Shown here: positions 47,419 through 60,391 of the stretch, one piece after another
Position numbering within the stretch: the first letter of the stretch is position 1
How the letters are laid out: every line of letters starts with the position of its first letter
Assembly: GCA_023053685.1 (NCBI GenBank)
Contig: JALIGW010000001.1
Location: 55,938,859-56,002,858 of the forward strand
Length of the DNA: 64,000 nucleotides
Reading direction: 5' to 3'
From: Diadophis punctatus similis
Taxonomy: Eukaryota > Chordata > Lepidosauria > Squamata > Dipsadidae
The notes under the pieces: model-generated
What the model saw: the letters and a program-made list of their open reading frames with translations, nothing else
What the model was told of the DNA's origin: nothing
Database searches by the model: none
Program-made: the position numbers and the translations under genes

Positions 47419-50400
47419 ATGGAAGACATATTTGTAGTTTGGTCATATGGAAATAATGAATGAGGATCAAACAGCAAATGAAATTTATGAAAGAAATAAA
47501 AAGTTTGGGGAATACTGACAAATCAAACAGTAATGGTTGGCTGGATCGAATTAAGTTCACAAAAAAACGGAGAAATTTAAAGAACAAAAGTGATTTAGAA
47601 AGCAATTCATGGACATAGTTGATACAAAGATGTTTTATGTAAATTAGTTTTAGTTATGTTTCCTTATTTTATTTTGTGACCATAATTTCTTTCATTTACT
47701 ACTTCTTACTCCTTTTCTGCACTTTATATAATGTTGCTTACTCTGAAAGTGAACAGCATGCTGCTTATGTATGTACTGTATTTAATTCTAGTTTCTGTTT
47801 TTCTTTCACAACAACTAGCACTTGCCAAATAATATATTTATTTGTTATCACACTCCCAAGTTCCTAGAGAAGAAATAAGAATGGTTTTATATAGGAAATT
47901 AATCTTTTTTGTTATTGCTGTTGTAATCCAGTGCTTTTGAACTCCTCAGGAAAAACAAAACCAAGGGCTATGCATATTGCTTGAATAAAATATATCATTA
48001 TAAACTACAGTAAGCACATTTCAACATTATTTCTCACTCACTGCCAATCAAAGAAATGAATAAGCGTTTCATTTCAATACCAAACACATGCAACACTTCT
48101 CAATCTTTTGCTTATGTTAACAGTGTTTTTTGCTCAAAGTAGGCAACAATTTTAGAATGATTTGCCCTGTGCTTGTCCTGGGAAGCAGAAATATAGAAGT
48201 GATTGTTCTATTTCAGTACTAAGAAACATTTTTCAGTAATTGACCTTAGCATATGAGGCAATTAAATAGTAACACATAACCCTTTTTTCTACTTCCACCT
48301 GGAGCCACCACACTGTGCCAGTTGGAGAAACTAAACAAGCGCTGGGCCCAAGAGATCTGAAAGGTGATGGGTCAGTAAAACTTTTCAAAATATTTTTATT
48401 ACAAACACAGCATTCATGAACTGTTGTGACTATGTAGCAAATAGTTTACCTCAAATCTGTCTGCTGTCATAATATTTTGGAGGTCACTGATACTTTGCTC
48501 TAATTAAAATTTTATATTAGGAACCTAGTAGCAGTTATTAAGATAGAGTTTCTAAATGTTTCAACAGTTCTGTTAAAAGTTAGGGAAATCTTCCTTCATA
48601 AAAAGCTATATTGGTTTGATAATCTGGAAATTAAAATTCTAGTACATCTAGAGGTTACCAGCTTGGAGAACAGAGATTCGCCTTCATGGCCTAACTAACC
48701 TCAGCAAGCAAAATAGCCTTCTATGTTGAACAGGAGCAGGACCAACATATTGGTAGCAACTATGCATAGACTAACTCTTTCCAGTCAAAAATGAGCACAT
48801 TTACCACTTTAATATTTTTTAATTCTAAAGGCATTCTCTTTAGTGCTCTTATGAAAATGTTGTATTTAAAATCAAAAAAAGTACCTTAAAAGTGCTTGGG
48901 CTTTTGCTTTTTTTGCCAAAGAGAGAATAGATTATTCTTACAAGAACTGGAAAACTGTGTATACATTATTGTGAAAAGAAAGAGAGAAGAACTAATTCCC
49001 TTTTCTCTCCAAATCCTATTTAAAATAACTTCTACAATCACCAAGTAAATTAGATACAATAATCAACTTTTATCAAGATGCAAAATTAGCAAAATATGCC
49101 ATCAATATCTTTCATTTTCCCAGTTAGAGGTTATCATAGGCTTTATATAACACACATGTATATTCTTATTTAAAGCCTCCATAAGAGGCTTTTTCATGCT
49201 GTTACAAGAGCATACTCTCAAAATTACATATGTAATTGAACTGAAAGTTAACATTCTTAACTGCCTCTGGGGAAACCTTGCAAATTCTGAAGCTGTTGTT
49301 GAAATGTTGCTATATATGGAGCTTCCTTTAAAGACAAACATATTGTTTGTAATGCTTTAACCTAAAACAATCGTAATGTTTAACCTAAAGCACATGTTCT
49401 ATTATAGATACAATTTTTGAAACAGGAACCTGTATTTTTTTTAATCATCTGACATGTACCATTATGATAAATATTTCTTGATACTAATTTCTTGCATGCT
49501 TTGTTTGGGGACTTGAATTTACAGTATGAGAAGCTTCCCCTCAAAAATATTTTAGAACAAGCCTGGACCAACATTACAATTACATCTTCAGGGACTAATT
49601 GTTCCTGTATCCTATAATCATTTTCTATAATAAAAGATTATAGAATTGAAACAGAATGAAGTATGAAATACATGAGATTGAAAGAGAGTTCTTCCATTAG
49701 GAAAGAAAAATTGTTAAAGCATTATGGATAAAGTTAAACTTGTCATGCAAGAAAAAAAGCACAAAATATGCCCAGTCACGTTTATCTCATTATTAGGAAA
49801 GTTCTGGCCTCAGAATACATCAATCATGAATGGTTTTTCCCCCCAAATGAAGAGGGCTAAGAAAAAAAATGGACTGACTGCAATAGAACTTAAAACTGAG
49901 TAAGTTTTAAAAACATGCATTTATGCTCGCAAATTCAAAGCAATGTTTTATTAATTGCTTCAAATCCAAAATGAGAGAAAACACACATCTCACTAAGAGT
50001 AAACAACACAGGTGCATATTGCGGATTGTTAGGAGCCAACACTATCCAGAAAGTTGAAGGTATTTAAATCATATCATGTCTTTTCATCAGAGTTCTATAC
50101 TTTAGTAACAGTTTTAGTTAAGTGAAACAAAACATGTGATTTGTTGAAAACAAATGAAAGCTGAAAATTTTGGAGTAATGTTACATTCCATGAATTCCAT
50201 ACTGTGTGGGGTAAGAACTTAAAACCAGCCTGCTAGATCACCATATTCATTCATATAGTTCAGAAATCTAACTTGAAAACTAGCCAGTAAGATATTTCTG
50301 CAAGTTCATAGGCAAAAAATAAAGATGACAACCATCTAATTATTCCAGACATCCTATATTTATACATTTACTGCTTTTAAACATATGATATTTCATTCTT

Positions 50401-52039
50401 GTCTATTGTATTAAATAGCTACTGACAGGATTATTTTCCTTGCTCACAATCTTCTAAAAAAATTTATATTACCATATCTTGTGATACGTAATTCTATAAA
50501 ATATCTTTGTTAAATGTATTTTTGTCTTTCTGGAGTCGATTATCAACAGCTTCAGCCAATAAACCTTAATTCTCACTGCATAGAAATTACAGAACTTCCA
50601 AGAGCATAATGTAGTATATGATAGATATGAAAGATATGATGCCTATTCTCCTATTTATTATGAAATTTTAATAATCCTATTCTGCAGTACTTGTGAATAT
50701 TAATCTATTAATCTATTTTTCAGTAAACATTCTGGTTTTTCCATATTTATACATTAGTTGTTATATTGACTTTATATCATCAGTTTTATATCTGTGTTTG
50801 CAAATGGATATCTGATATATCCATTAGATTGTTTGTGCAAAATCTATTTTTAATCTGCATTCTTTTTCTTTGAAAAAATAAATTGTGAGTCTATGAGAAT
50901 GAATTGAAAATGATTCTCTCATAGGTACAGAATCAACATGACATCTGTGCTGGCAGTTTGTGGGAATATTCAGTGCAAAACAGAATGTGATCTAGGTTCT
51001 AGAATAGAGAAAAATCGCATGTGACATACTTCAAAAGAATGACTAAACTTCATTGGCCCAAGGCATCACTAAGTCAAATGATGAAAAGTCTTCCACCCAA
51101 AATACATAGCAAAATTATGATGTTAAAATTAGAACTGACTCCTTTCCATGTATATGCTGATAGCAATTTGGTTATATTAAGCTATGATTTGCTTCATCAA
51201 AAAGCTAAATATGTACAGCATATTAAATCTTAAACCACGGCTGATTCACAGAATACCTTAAATTTAAACCACAAGCATTACTATTCCTTAGTGTGATGTC
51301 TAAACCAGACCACTGAGTTACAGGACATTATCCTATTACAGGATATTAGAAAGTAACAGAGAAGCCTTGTTGAAAGTAACCGAAATGCTCTGCAGATACT
51401 ACTGGCATAGAATATAGTGTTGCTTGGTGTTCTTATCTAGACAAGGACTAATTACATAGTGTATCTATATGGTATTGTACACAATTTAAACAGAACCTTT
51501 TTAAAGATAGTGATTTAGTATATTTTGATACAGTACTGAAACAATAAAATTGGAATTGCTTCAGAGTGTCTTCTTTTTTCAGAATAAAAATATATTAATT
51601 TTAATCTAAAACTTTCTAGTTTAAATAGGAACTATGGATTGAAAAACATATTGAAGTAATATTGTGTTGAGACATCAATGCAGAAACTTACCCACAAAAA
51701 ACATGAGTTACAAGAGACAAGCAGATGTTTCTGAAAGATTTCCTCATCATTCGGTGTTGATTAAGAAAAGGATGATCACCAGAGCCTTCAGTTATGAGTA
51801 TTTAAATAAGGTGTATCCTACTTCAAGTCATCATTTATTCTATGTCCTTATTAGGACATTCAGTTGAGTAACAAAAAGACAAATATTTCACTCCTACATT
51901 AAATGATGGGAACTATTATCTAAAAGTTTTAGTACATGTGCTGGTTATAGGGGAAAATTACAAAGCAAAAGTTATATTTGGATAATAGTTTTAAAAATGC
52001 TAATAGGAAATGCTAAACTATAAATTTTAAAAAGATATT
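47419..52039. other. Longest intron 1 stretch with no recognised repeat
   Basis: About 4.6 kb of AT-rich sequence without a recognised mobile element or protein-like frame. Confidence 0.45.
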
Positions 52040-52640
52040 GCTTGGTTAGTTTATATTTATTTATGCATTTATTTATTTTTCATATTTCTAAACTACCCAG
52101 GTCCCTCAAAGGGAGGCTCTGGGTAATGTGCAATATATATATAATATAACCGATAAATAAATAAGTATAAAATTAACATTAAAATTAAAAATTGAATTAG
52201 GGTTAAAAAATTTAAACGATAAAATAATTAAATAATTAAATATCAAAAGGGAAAGAAAAATCCTAAAATGACTAATTAACATTGGAATATAACAGGTGGG
52301 GAGGCTCTCAGGGGACTAGCCAGCCCCATGGTTGCGTTTCCTCTGTGCCCCCCATGCAAGACCACAGAGCCAAGTTTTGACCCCTTTGCAGAAGGCCAAG
52401 AGACTGGGGGCTTTCCTGCCCCATTTAGGGCTTTATAGGTGATGAGCAACACCTTGAACTGGACCTGGAAATAAACTAGTATCCAGTGCAATTCGCAGAG
52501 CGCTAACTGTGCCCTTCTTTGGGCACCCAGTAGGGCTCATGCTGCTGCTCTCTGTACCAGCTGAAGCTTCCAAATACTTTTCAGGGGTAGCCCCATGTAG
52601 AGTGCGTTGCAATAGTCCAATTGGGAGATCACCATATTTC
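52040..52640 (-). mobile_element. LINE (CR1/L2-like) ORF2 C-terminus and 3' end
   Basis: Read on minus, the frame gives a decayed copy of the usual ending: a DYCNAL-like start, LYMGLP, LQLVQ, then CELHWILVYFQVQFKVLLITY and YKALNGAG. This is the last part of a CR1/L2-type ORF2. An AT-rich 3' end with an ATAAATAAAT tail follows near 52050. Confidence 0.7.
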
Positions 52641-52649
52641 TGTATAGAT

Positions 52650-52783
52650 CACATATATCAAACTCGCCATATCACGTTGCCGTCACGTGATGTTACATGA
52701 TGTTTTTCCCCTTCGCGGAGCTGGGGTGGGCATGGCCTGTGCGTGACGCATCTGGCCCGCAGGCCACCAGTTTGACACCCCTG
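52650..52783. mobile_element. Short hAT-type MITE (134 bp), copy B
   Basis: Ends CACATATATCAAACTCGCC and CCAGTTTGACACCCCTG. Flanking duplication GTATAGAT and GTATAGAC (7 of 8). The interior GCGGAGCTGGGGTGGGC matches copy A at 2413-2546. Confidence 0.85.
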
Positions 52784-52791
52784 GTATAGAC

Positions 52792-54361
52792 CATAATGTA
52801 TAAATTGTTCTCAGGATTTGGATGCATGAAATTATTTCTAGCGGATAATTAATCAGGCAGCTTCTTAATCATGAAAATACTATGAAGTGCTTGCAGATGC
52901 ATATATTAAAAATTCTTCATACCGAATAGGCAAAGGGGGCAGAACCCAAGCATATGAATACTGAGGTAAAATCAGAACAATTTTCAGTCCCTTTTATACT
53001 TTGTGTTTTCATACATTCAGAAGATTGGTTTGCTTGGAAACATTACTTATTTTTCAAGCATTAAAATATAACTGCATAATATAGCTAGTCGGCAAAGATT
53101 TGGGGAATGTTTATCAAACTATCATCAAAACTGTGTCTCAGGTATTGTGCTTGGCCATATAAAAACACTGGATGGGATTAGTTGAGTGGATTAGACTGCA
53201 GGTTTAATTTCCCCATAACTTTAAGATTTCTTCAGTCTGGCACTTTCAGGTATGCTGGAATGGCAATATTCAGAATTCTCAACTATCCATTAGCTATTCT
53301 ATATAGGAACTGTGGAAATTATAATCTCAGCATATCTAGAACTTGCCACTTTAGGAAAAACTTGTTTAACACTATTGCAGAGCATATAAATTCAATTTCT
53401 AAAAAGTGCTTCAAGCTGTAAAGGAGCACAAGTATAATATTTGTCTGCTTAACCAGCTGCAGTTTTTCTGCTCCATAGTATCTTTTAGACATAAAAATTT
53501 GAACAATAACCCTTGCTACAATCACTGTATAGAAAAGAAATTCTTACACAATTTGTGATATCATAGATTGTCAGGTTGGATTCTAATATAACAAGCCCAT
53601 TAGAAAGCTTCTTTCTCAGAGCAATCTTGGTAATCTATCTTCCTCCCACCAGATTTCAAATATTATGTTGTGTTATGATTTAAGCATGGTTTACAGAATC
53701 AGACACAACTGGATAATCTTTCAATATATAATGAATATGTACTGAACCAAAAATCATAATTTATAGCAAACTATAATTGCTAGATTTACAAAGCACTCTA
53801 AACTAAAACCAAGAAACCATGTGAATTAGTTATGGCTTAATTAGAAGTGTGAACCCAGCCATTAACTCTTCTAATAGGTGGGTGATGCTCTGCCCTAAGA
53901 CATAGTGGTATCCAGAGTATGCAATCCAATGTCCCTGTATTTGTACTTTAAAATGTCCAATTGTCTAGTATCTGCACTAATCATCTTAGCTTTCTTCTCT
54001 TACCCACAAGATAATGACTACAGATTCTTTCCTCTGAATTTTTTTAAAAAAATATTCTATTTTGATTTCATTCTACAAAGCTCCAAAAAAGTGGCAATCT
54101 CAAAATGTAGTACCTTCTACCACATATTGATAGACTAATTCTAATATCTGACCAGATGAAAAATGAGTATTAGCAAATTTCTCATATATATTTGGGAAAA
54201 TCTCACATGCTTTCACAGTATGTTCGCATGCTTGCAACAGGAATTTCCTGAAGCTGTGAGGTAACTATATTTTGTTAACATTTTGTCTCAGATATATATT
54301 ATGCAATTTCCCCAAAACATCGAATGGTGAATTACAATACCTTTACAATAAAAATAAGAAG
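52792..54361. other. Intron 1 stretch without recognised features
   Basis: AT-rich; a possible old repeat with TTAAGCATGGTTTA-type sequence near 53680-53860 could not be classified. Confidence 0.4.
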
Positions 54362-54369
54362 TCCTATGG

Positions 54370-54759
54370 CAGTGATGGCGGACCTATGGCACGGGTGCCA
54401 CAGGTGGCACGCAGAGCCATATCTGAGGGCACGCAAGGCTTTGCCCTATGTCAACTTCAGCACGCATGTGCACGCTGGCCAGCTGATTTTCGGCCTTCTG
54501 GAGGGCAGGGGGGGAGGCCGTTTTCACCTGTTGGGCTGTTTTTCGCCCTCCCCAGGCTTCAGGAAAGCCTCTGGAGCCTGTGGATGGTGAAAAACGGCCC
54601 AACAGGCCAACTGGAAGTTCGGAAACATGGGGGTAGTGCGGGGGGGGGTTTGTGTGCGCATGCACAAGGGGAGGCCATTTCATTATGGGTGTGGGCATGC
54701 GCCATCGCATGTGTGCGCGCCTTTTTGGCACCCGAACAAAAAAAGGTTCGCCATCACTG
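54370..54759. mobile_element. hAT-type element of the CAGTGATGGCG family (390 bp)
   Basis: Starts CAGTGATGGCGGACC and ends GGTTCGCCATCACTG. Flanks TCCTATGG and TCCTAAAG are a decayed 8-bp duplication. The interior matches 29113-29538 (GGCACGGGTGCCACAGGTGG). Confidence 0.85.
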
Positions 54760-54767
54760 TCCTAAAG

Positions 54768-55675
54768 CATCTTAAAAGTATTAAATATACCCTCATCTGC
54801 TCATGCTCTTACTAAAGCATCCAGAATAAATTTCAGTCTAAACTAGGGAATTATACACCAGCAAAGCAGCTTCTACCTTGACAGTAATGCCTATCTTTGC
54901 AGCAGTGGCCTAGTTCACACATATTAAGTCACAAGATCATGTATTTTAGCATGTTATGATAAATTAGGGGCATTGTGGTTAAGTATAATGTGTTTACCAC
55001 TTATCCATTAACTGTGAGCACAGAGACATTATTTTTGTTTATTTGTTTATTTATAAATCTGGTGTACTGAGTTATGCTCAAAGTCCAGGAAGCTGTTTCA
55101 GAAGTTGAATTTTGACGTGTCTATTTTATTTATATACTACCGTATAGGCTCCTGGTACAAACCAGAAAGCATGAAGCAGAATGAGGATATTAGGGCATAT
55201 TTTCTGCACATAAGAATGTATGATTACGACTAGAAAAGCAAGGGAATAAACCAGAGTTAAATGTTAACATTCAGTACTGTAAAATAAATTTTAAAAAACA
55301 CCAATAGTACAGAAAATCTCAGAACATCATTCTGAAAAGCTTAATAAGGAATTATGGACTGTCTGTTCAAATAAAGTTTGCTTATAAGGGAGAACATATA
55401 TAAGGTTTATTATTTTAATGGGTGTGTTAGCTAAATTAGTATGATTTGCCTATCAACAAACACTAGAAACAAACTACAACATAACTTTCTCCAATGTGAT
55501 GAGTTCCAGATGCATTGGTATATAATGCGTAGCAGGCTCAGATAGCTTTGAAGACTAAGTTTCCCTATATATATTTTGCACTGTGACACTGAATGTTGGA
55601 CTGTACATATTTCTTTGTCCCATACCGCAGAACACTTAATATCCTTAGACTGGAAGTTAGCTAACTACCGTATTT
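54768..55675. other. Intron 1 stretch without recognised features
   Basis: AT-rich; nothing recognised. Confidence 0.45.
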
Positions 55676-55677
55676 TT

Positions 55678-56153
55678 CGGAGTATAAGACGCACCTTTTT
55701 CCTCCCTAAAAGTGGCTGAAAATTTGGGTGCGTCTTATACTTCGAATGTAGCTTTTTTTTCCAGCCCTAACTAGGTGCTAACAGATCTTCCCAGCTCTTA
55801 CCTTGCAGGCTTTTTCATTGTTACTCTCTCCAAAGAATGTTTTTCCAGCCCTAAGTCTTTGCAGAATTTTTTTTCATTGCTCTACTTGCTCCGAATAAGT
55901 TTTTTTCTAGCCCTAACCAGGTGCTAACAATCTTCCCAGCTCTTACTGGCTTGCATGCTCTTTCATTGTTACTCTCTCAGAAGAAGATTTTTTTAAGTCC
56001 TAACCAGGGGATAAAATAATGTGCTGAAGCTGACCAGACTAAGGACGCTAGCCAGATGAATACCTGGTAGGCAGATTGTTTTCCCCTATTTTCCTCCCCC
56101 AAAACTAACATGCGTCTTATACTCCGGTGCGTCTTATACTCCGAAAAATACGG
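55678..56153. mobile_element. TA-flanked palindromic-end DNA transposon, copy 4 (476 bp)
   Basis: TA at 55676-55677 and 56154-56155. Left end CCGTATTTTTCGGAGTATAA, right end CTCCGAAAAATACGG, with the best-kept end sequences of the four copies. The core is about three imperfect tandem units starting CCAGCCCTAA (about 55762-56012). Confidence 0.9.
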
Positions 56154-56155
56154 TA

Positions 56156-57654
56156 TATTGATGTTGCCTCTTAGACAAATATACACATTTCAGAATGAAA
56201 AAAGTTAACATCATCATCATCATTTCCTCTACTTATTTATATGACTTATATCACAAGATGTCCAAGTTATATGCTACTTATAGCTGTTCATAAAAAGCCA
56301 GAGCTAAAAGAACTGGAGAATGCCTGGCACTTGTTCTGGCTTTTTATTTCAGAGTTACAGCATGAAACACTCCCAATTAATAACAGCTGATACATTTCTC
56401 AATAATGAAATAAAATTGTGTGGCAAATTGGCAACTTTAAAAAAAGTGACAAATAGTCATTCTTCCTATTCATTTGGGATAAATGTTAACAGCTGAAACT
56501 CTCTGCTCTAAGCAGAGGCCTTAAAATTCAAATTAGTAATACAATATGATTATGTCATTTTTTTGTTCAACCCATGTGGTATTTGATTATGAAAAGCTGA
56601 ACCTACAGCAATTAAAGGCCTACATGAGTTGCAAAATCATCACACTTGTTGCAAACAGTATACCACCACCTCATCTGTCTTTTCAGCACTGTAGTAGATT
56701 CATACAAAACCATTATTGTATACTGATAGTAAGTTTAAATCACCCTTTCCCCTAATATAAATTAGTTCTTCAAATGGAAATCTAGATTGCAATCTTAGTC
56801 TTCAAATAAGCCATCTGATTTATGTACAGATAATGAACAATGGAAGTAGGTATCTAATGTCCAAAGACTTCTGCAATACATGTGAATTTTTCAAATGATA
56901 TTTTTGCTTGCATAATGCTACTCTTTGTTAGAGCAGTCAGCATGCATGCTTGTTTAGAAGAATTAGAAGGTCAAGATCTCACAAATAAATAAGAATGTCA
57001 AGGAATTTTGATTTAAATCAGTAGTTCTTTAACTTTAGTGATTTAAATAATGATTAATTAATAATTTTCTTTAACAGATGCTGCAAGGGGCAGGAGGTGA
57101 GTCTCGATGATCTCTGGAGTGCTTTGAAGTTTATGATTCTGTTTAGATTACACACTTATTTAGGAATAAATCCCACTAGGTGCAGAATGCTTCTCAGCAG
57201 ATATACACAGAATTATGCATTAATATTATTAGACTTAATCAATCACATCTGTTTTACCACAAAAATTAGATGTAGTCCATTTATGCTTCCCCCCCCCCAT
57301 CCCCAAATCTAATTTCATTATGTTGTAGTTCTTCCCACCAATAAATTCCATGCCAGTTTCTGGATTCCATAATTGATGGAATGGTCCCTTAAAGTCACCT
57401 GGAATTGAGATACAAATTTTATAGTTCAGTTTGCAGACTTAATGCTTTTACTGTTTTTCATTTTTAACGATGTAAGATCAACAGAACAACTCGAATGCAG
57501 GAAAAGTTAATATCACAGAAACTGATTTTTAAAAGACCATTCTTTAAAAAAAATGTTAAGGGTATTCTATCTTCATTAAAGATCGTCAGAGAAATTTTAT
57601 CACCTTGAGAAGACACCTGGCTCCCCTAACCATCTGAGACATCGCTTACTCAGA
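56156..57654. other. Intron 1 next to coding exon 1
   Basis: AT-rich; (CAT)n near 56211-56223 and a C-run near 57289-57298. No feature recognised beyond the exon 1 donor at its right edge. Confidence 0.5.
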
Positions 57655-57660
57655 ACTTAC

Positions 57661-59319
57661 CACTCTGGGTTTATCCAGGGTCTGCAGGAAGGCTGGACTC
57701 TGGTCCAAGGATCGCTCAGGATCACTGGAGATATCTTCTTCAGACTCTTCCCAGGAGGAGGAAAAGCCAGTGGAAGAAGCTGAGGAAGAAGACAGCTTCC
57801 TGATTGGCATGTTCTTTGGTGGAGCTGCTCCTGTTGTTTCCTCTTCCTGAGCATCAAGGTCTGTCACAATAACAGCAGGAATGCTTGTACCTCCACAGCA
57901 GGCCCCCCCTTCCACTAGGGACCACCTAGGTTGTGGTAGTGCTGCAGAGGTCCCTGTGGGAAGCTGCTGTTCCTGCAGCCCAACAGAATGGGCTTCAGCC
58001 ATAATCTCAGACAAAGACTGCTTCTCAGATAATGTCAAAGCGAACAGGCTGCTGCTACCCTCCTTGCTGTCAGTTCTGGCAAGGCAAGGCGGGTCTCCTG
58101 GAGGGAGCGGCTCTCCAAGGGGCATCTCTACGGCTCCTGAGCCCTGCCCTCCAGAAAAGTCCCTCCTCCAGAGCCCAATTTCTATGAAGCTTTGATTCGC
58201 ACAGCAACTGCTCACTTTGCTTGACCCCTCCGAAAGTTGTGCCTCGCCTTCACCTGGCTGCATCATGATGCTCATCTCATCAGAGCCCCGAGTTTCCTCA
58301 CAGCTTCTCCAGCTCTCCATCTCTTTGGAGTCTTTTTCTTCCAGAGGCTCACTTCTCACCTCTAAGCCCTGCCTCCCAATAGGCCACAGACCCCTTTCCA
58401 CCTGCCTGGACTCCTGTGCCCTGGAAATCCCATTCACCCTCCCCATCTGGTTAGAATTGGGCCCTTTCAACAACACACATCCTTTATCCATTGGATCTGA
58501 ACTCCACATCCCAATTTGGCTCCTGCTCTCCACATCTTCTGAATCCTGTGCTCCAAATGTCTCTTTGGCCGACTGCATTGCCTTTGGGCTCTGCTCTCGG
58601 AAGAGTCCGTTTTCTTTCTCAGTAGGAGAGGACCAGTCAGTTTTCCCCTTGCCCCCCACCTGTAATAGATGGGTGTCCCCGGAACCCTTCTCTGCCTCCT
58701 TCCCTAACGCCTTCCCTGTGGTTTCCAGTCGGAACCAGAGTTTATCGAGCTCCTTGATTCCCTCCTCTATCTCTCGTTGCCTCGACGGGGTATCCTCCAC
58801 GCAAGGTCGGCTTGGGGAAGAAGGCGACTTTCTCCTGGGCGGGCGGGGACTCTTTAGGGGGGAAGTGGCGCCCCCCGAACTGTGCGCCTGGATGTGCGCC
58901 TCGAACAGTCCCACTTTCTCAACCACCTGCACATTTTGCAACTCCCGTTGGAGGACCCGGGACGTCCTGCAAGACTCCTTCCAGCCGGGCGAAGGAGACC
59001 GGCTCTGGGGGCTAGTCCAGATAGGGCTGCTGAGCTCTCGAGGGGACTTGAGAAATGGAGCCTCCTCCGTGGACCGCGGCGGCTCGGCTGGAGGGAAGAG
59101 GAATGCAGTGGGGGGGCTGCTGGAACTGCCGCTGCTGCCCAGAGGCAAAGGGCAATAGCTGCTATGCCTCTCGCTTCCCCGGACGACTTCAGGCGGCCCT
59201 TGTCTGCGCGTGGCAGGAGGGGTCTTGCTCCTGCCTCCTCTGCAGCCCCCGCTCTTCTCTTCCTCGCCGCTCTTCTTCATGATCACTAGGCTGTTGAGCG
59301 CATAGCAGAACACGGCCAT
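57661..59319 (-). CDS. ITPKB: Inositol-trisphosphate 3-kinase B, coding exon 1 (N-terminal regulatory region)
   Basis: This exon encodes the first 553 residues of the kinase that converts Ins(1,4,5)P3 and ATP to Ins(1,3,4,5)P4, which shapes calcium and immune-receptor signalling. The protein opens MAVFCYALNSLVIM, nearly the same as mammalian ITPKB; in the family this N-terminal part binds F-actin. A second conserved block (about residues 122-149, RVLQRELQNVQV...FEAHIQA) and a third at the exon end (about 508-553, KLSSSSASSTGFSSS then EEDISSDPER) also match. The stretch between is Ser/Pro/Glu-rich and diverged, and the exon looks shorter than the human one. The start is ATG at 59317-59319, with A at -3 and G at +4. 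An in-frame TAA at 59413-59415 with no ATG in between makes this the first possible start. The exon ends in a complete GTG codon followed by the donor GTAAGT (57655-57660), so intron 1 is phase 0. Confidence 0.97.
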
Positions 59320-59720
59320 AGTAATGGGTCCGGCCGCCGGGGGACAGGCTCCGCTTCCTCCTCCTCCTCCTCCTTCACCCAGGTCAGTTTTTGCCGAACA
59401 GCCCACGTCCTCTTAGGAGGGGGCGGCGGCGGCGGCAGCTGCTGCAGCATTGCCCAGGGAACGGGAGACGCGCAGGGGCGATGAGCGGACCCCGGTCCAC
59501 AGCTCCATAAACACGCAAACTGGATGGAAAGACAAGAAAGGGAGAGAGAAGCGACAGTGAGCGCGCGAAAACGGAGACAGCTCAAAACAGGCCCTGCCAA
59601 TTGGCTACGGGAGACACAGTTCGACCAATGGCTGCAAAGCTCTCGCTCTGGAGCCCGGCTGCGAGAAAGACGTGAGTTTAGCCGCAAAGGTTCAGCAGAG
59701 TCCAGCTCCGCCTCTTTTAA
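59320..59720 (-). promoter_or_regulatory. ITPKB: ITPKB 5'UTR and probable CpG-rich promoter
   Basis: The sequence above the ATG is strongly GC- and CpG-rich compared with the AT-rich intron. It includes a (GGC)n-like run and Gly-codon-like GGA repeats near 59350-59450. A CCAAT-type palindrome (CCAATTGG) sits near 59597 and another CCAAT near 59620. No TATA box is evident. This is the usual make-up of a housekeeping-type vertebrate promoter. The transcription start, and any further non-coding 5' exon, cannot be placed from sequence alone. Confidence 0.55.
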
Positions 59721-59739
59721 AAGTTCATTATGTTGATCA

Positions 59740-60391
59740 AAGGAATAGCATATTAACCTGAATCTTTACATAATCCAGATTCTAATTTCAATGCCAAGCT
59801 TCAGTCCCAGAATGCGCGGATAATAGAGAAGGATCCTTTATGTGAGTAGTACAGCAACGATCGAAAACCTAGTATCCCCGGATTGCCCCAAGGATCCTTT
59901 AGGAAGCGGACAAAGCCCGTTTGATCATGCCTGCTAAGAAGTGACAGTAGTTTCTCGTCATTTTAACGTTGAGAAACACATCACGTGTTGTAAGCGTTAC
60001 CCCACTCGCTTTGGTGATCTATTCTAAACTCCCTCAAAGTGCTAAATGCAACCGTTGGCCACAACCTTATCAACCTTGAAGCAAACTATTTTACATCCAT
60101 ATAGAGGTAAATAAACTTGTTACATTTTCTACAGTTAAAGAATGAGAGGAGGAAGAAAAGAGAAAACAGAGAGAGAACAGGCCTGTGAAGGCTATGGCAA
60201 CATAAATTAGAAGCCAAAGCTTAACATCTATTTTCCAGTAGAATAAATAAGCAAATAACACAATTGATAGGTGAATTAGAAGAATGCCTCTGAACGTGTG
60301 GAAAAAAAATATTATCACTCAGCAATCACAATCAATATTAAAGGCAAATATACGTGTCACAGGGTAATGATGCGAGATTGAATTTGAGTCA
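59740..60391. other. Flank above ITPKB, no recognised feature
   Basis: Falls quickly from GC-rich promoter-like DNA to AT-rich sequence. A direct duplication TTAGGAAGC/CCTTTATG-like around GGATCCTTTA (59830 and 59891) is the only structure seen. Confidence 0.4.

Larger units (their letters stand above)
3612..57660 (-). other. ITPKB: ITPKB intron 1 (54 kb)
   Basis: A phase-0 intron bounded by GTAAGT (57655-57660, minus strand) and TTTTCTAG (just above 3611). A very long first intron is typical of this gene in vertebrates. It holds most of the mobile elements listed here and no recognisable nested gene. Confidence 0.93.

Noticed and set aside
58217..59158. A 313-residue open frame on the plus strand
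   Set aside because: It is exactly antisense to ITPKB exon 1, whose high GC and biased codons open the opposite frame. It resembles no known family.
59320..59406. N-terminal extension of ITPKB to 59406
   Set aside because: The codon at 59404-59406 is GTG, not ATG, with a TAA three codons further up. Vertebrate ITPKB starts at MAV.
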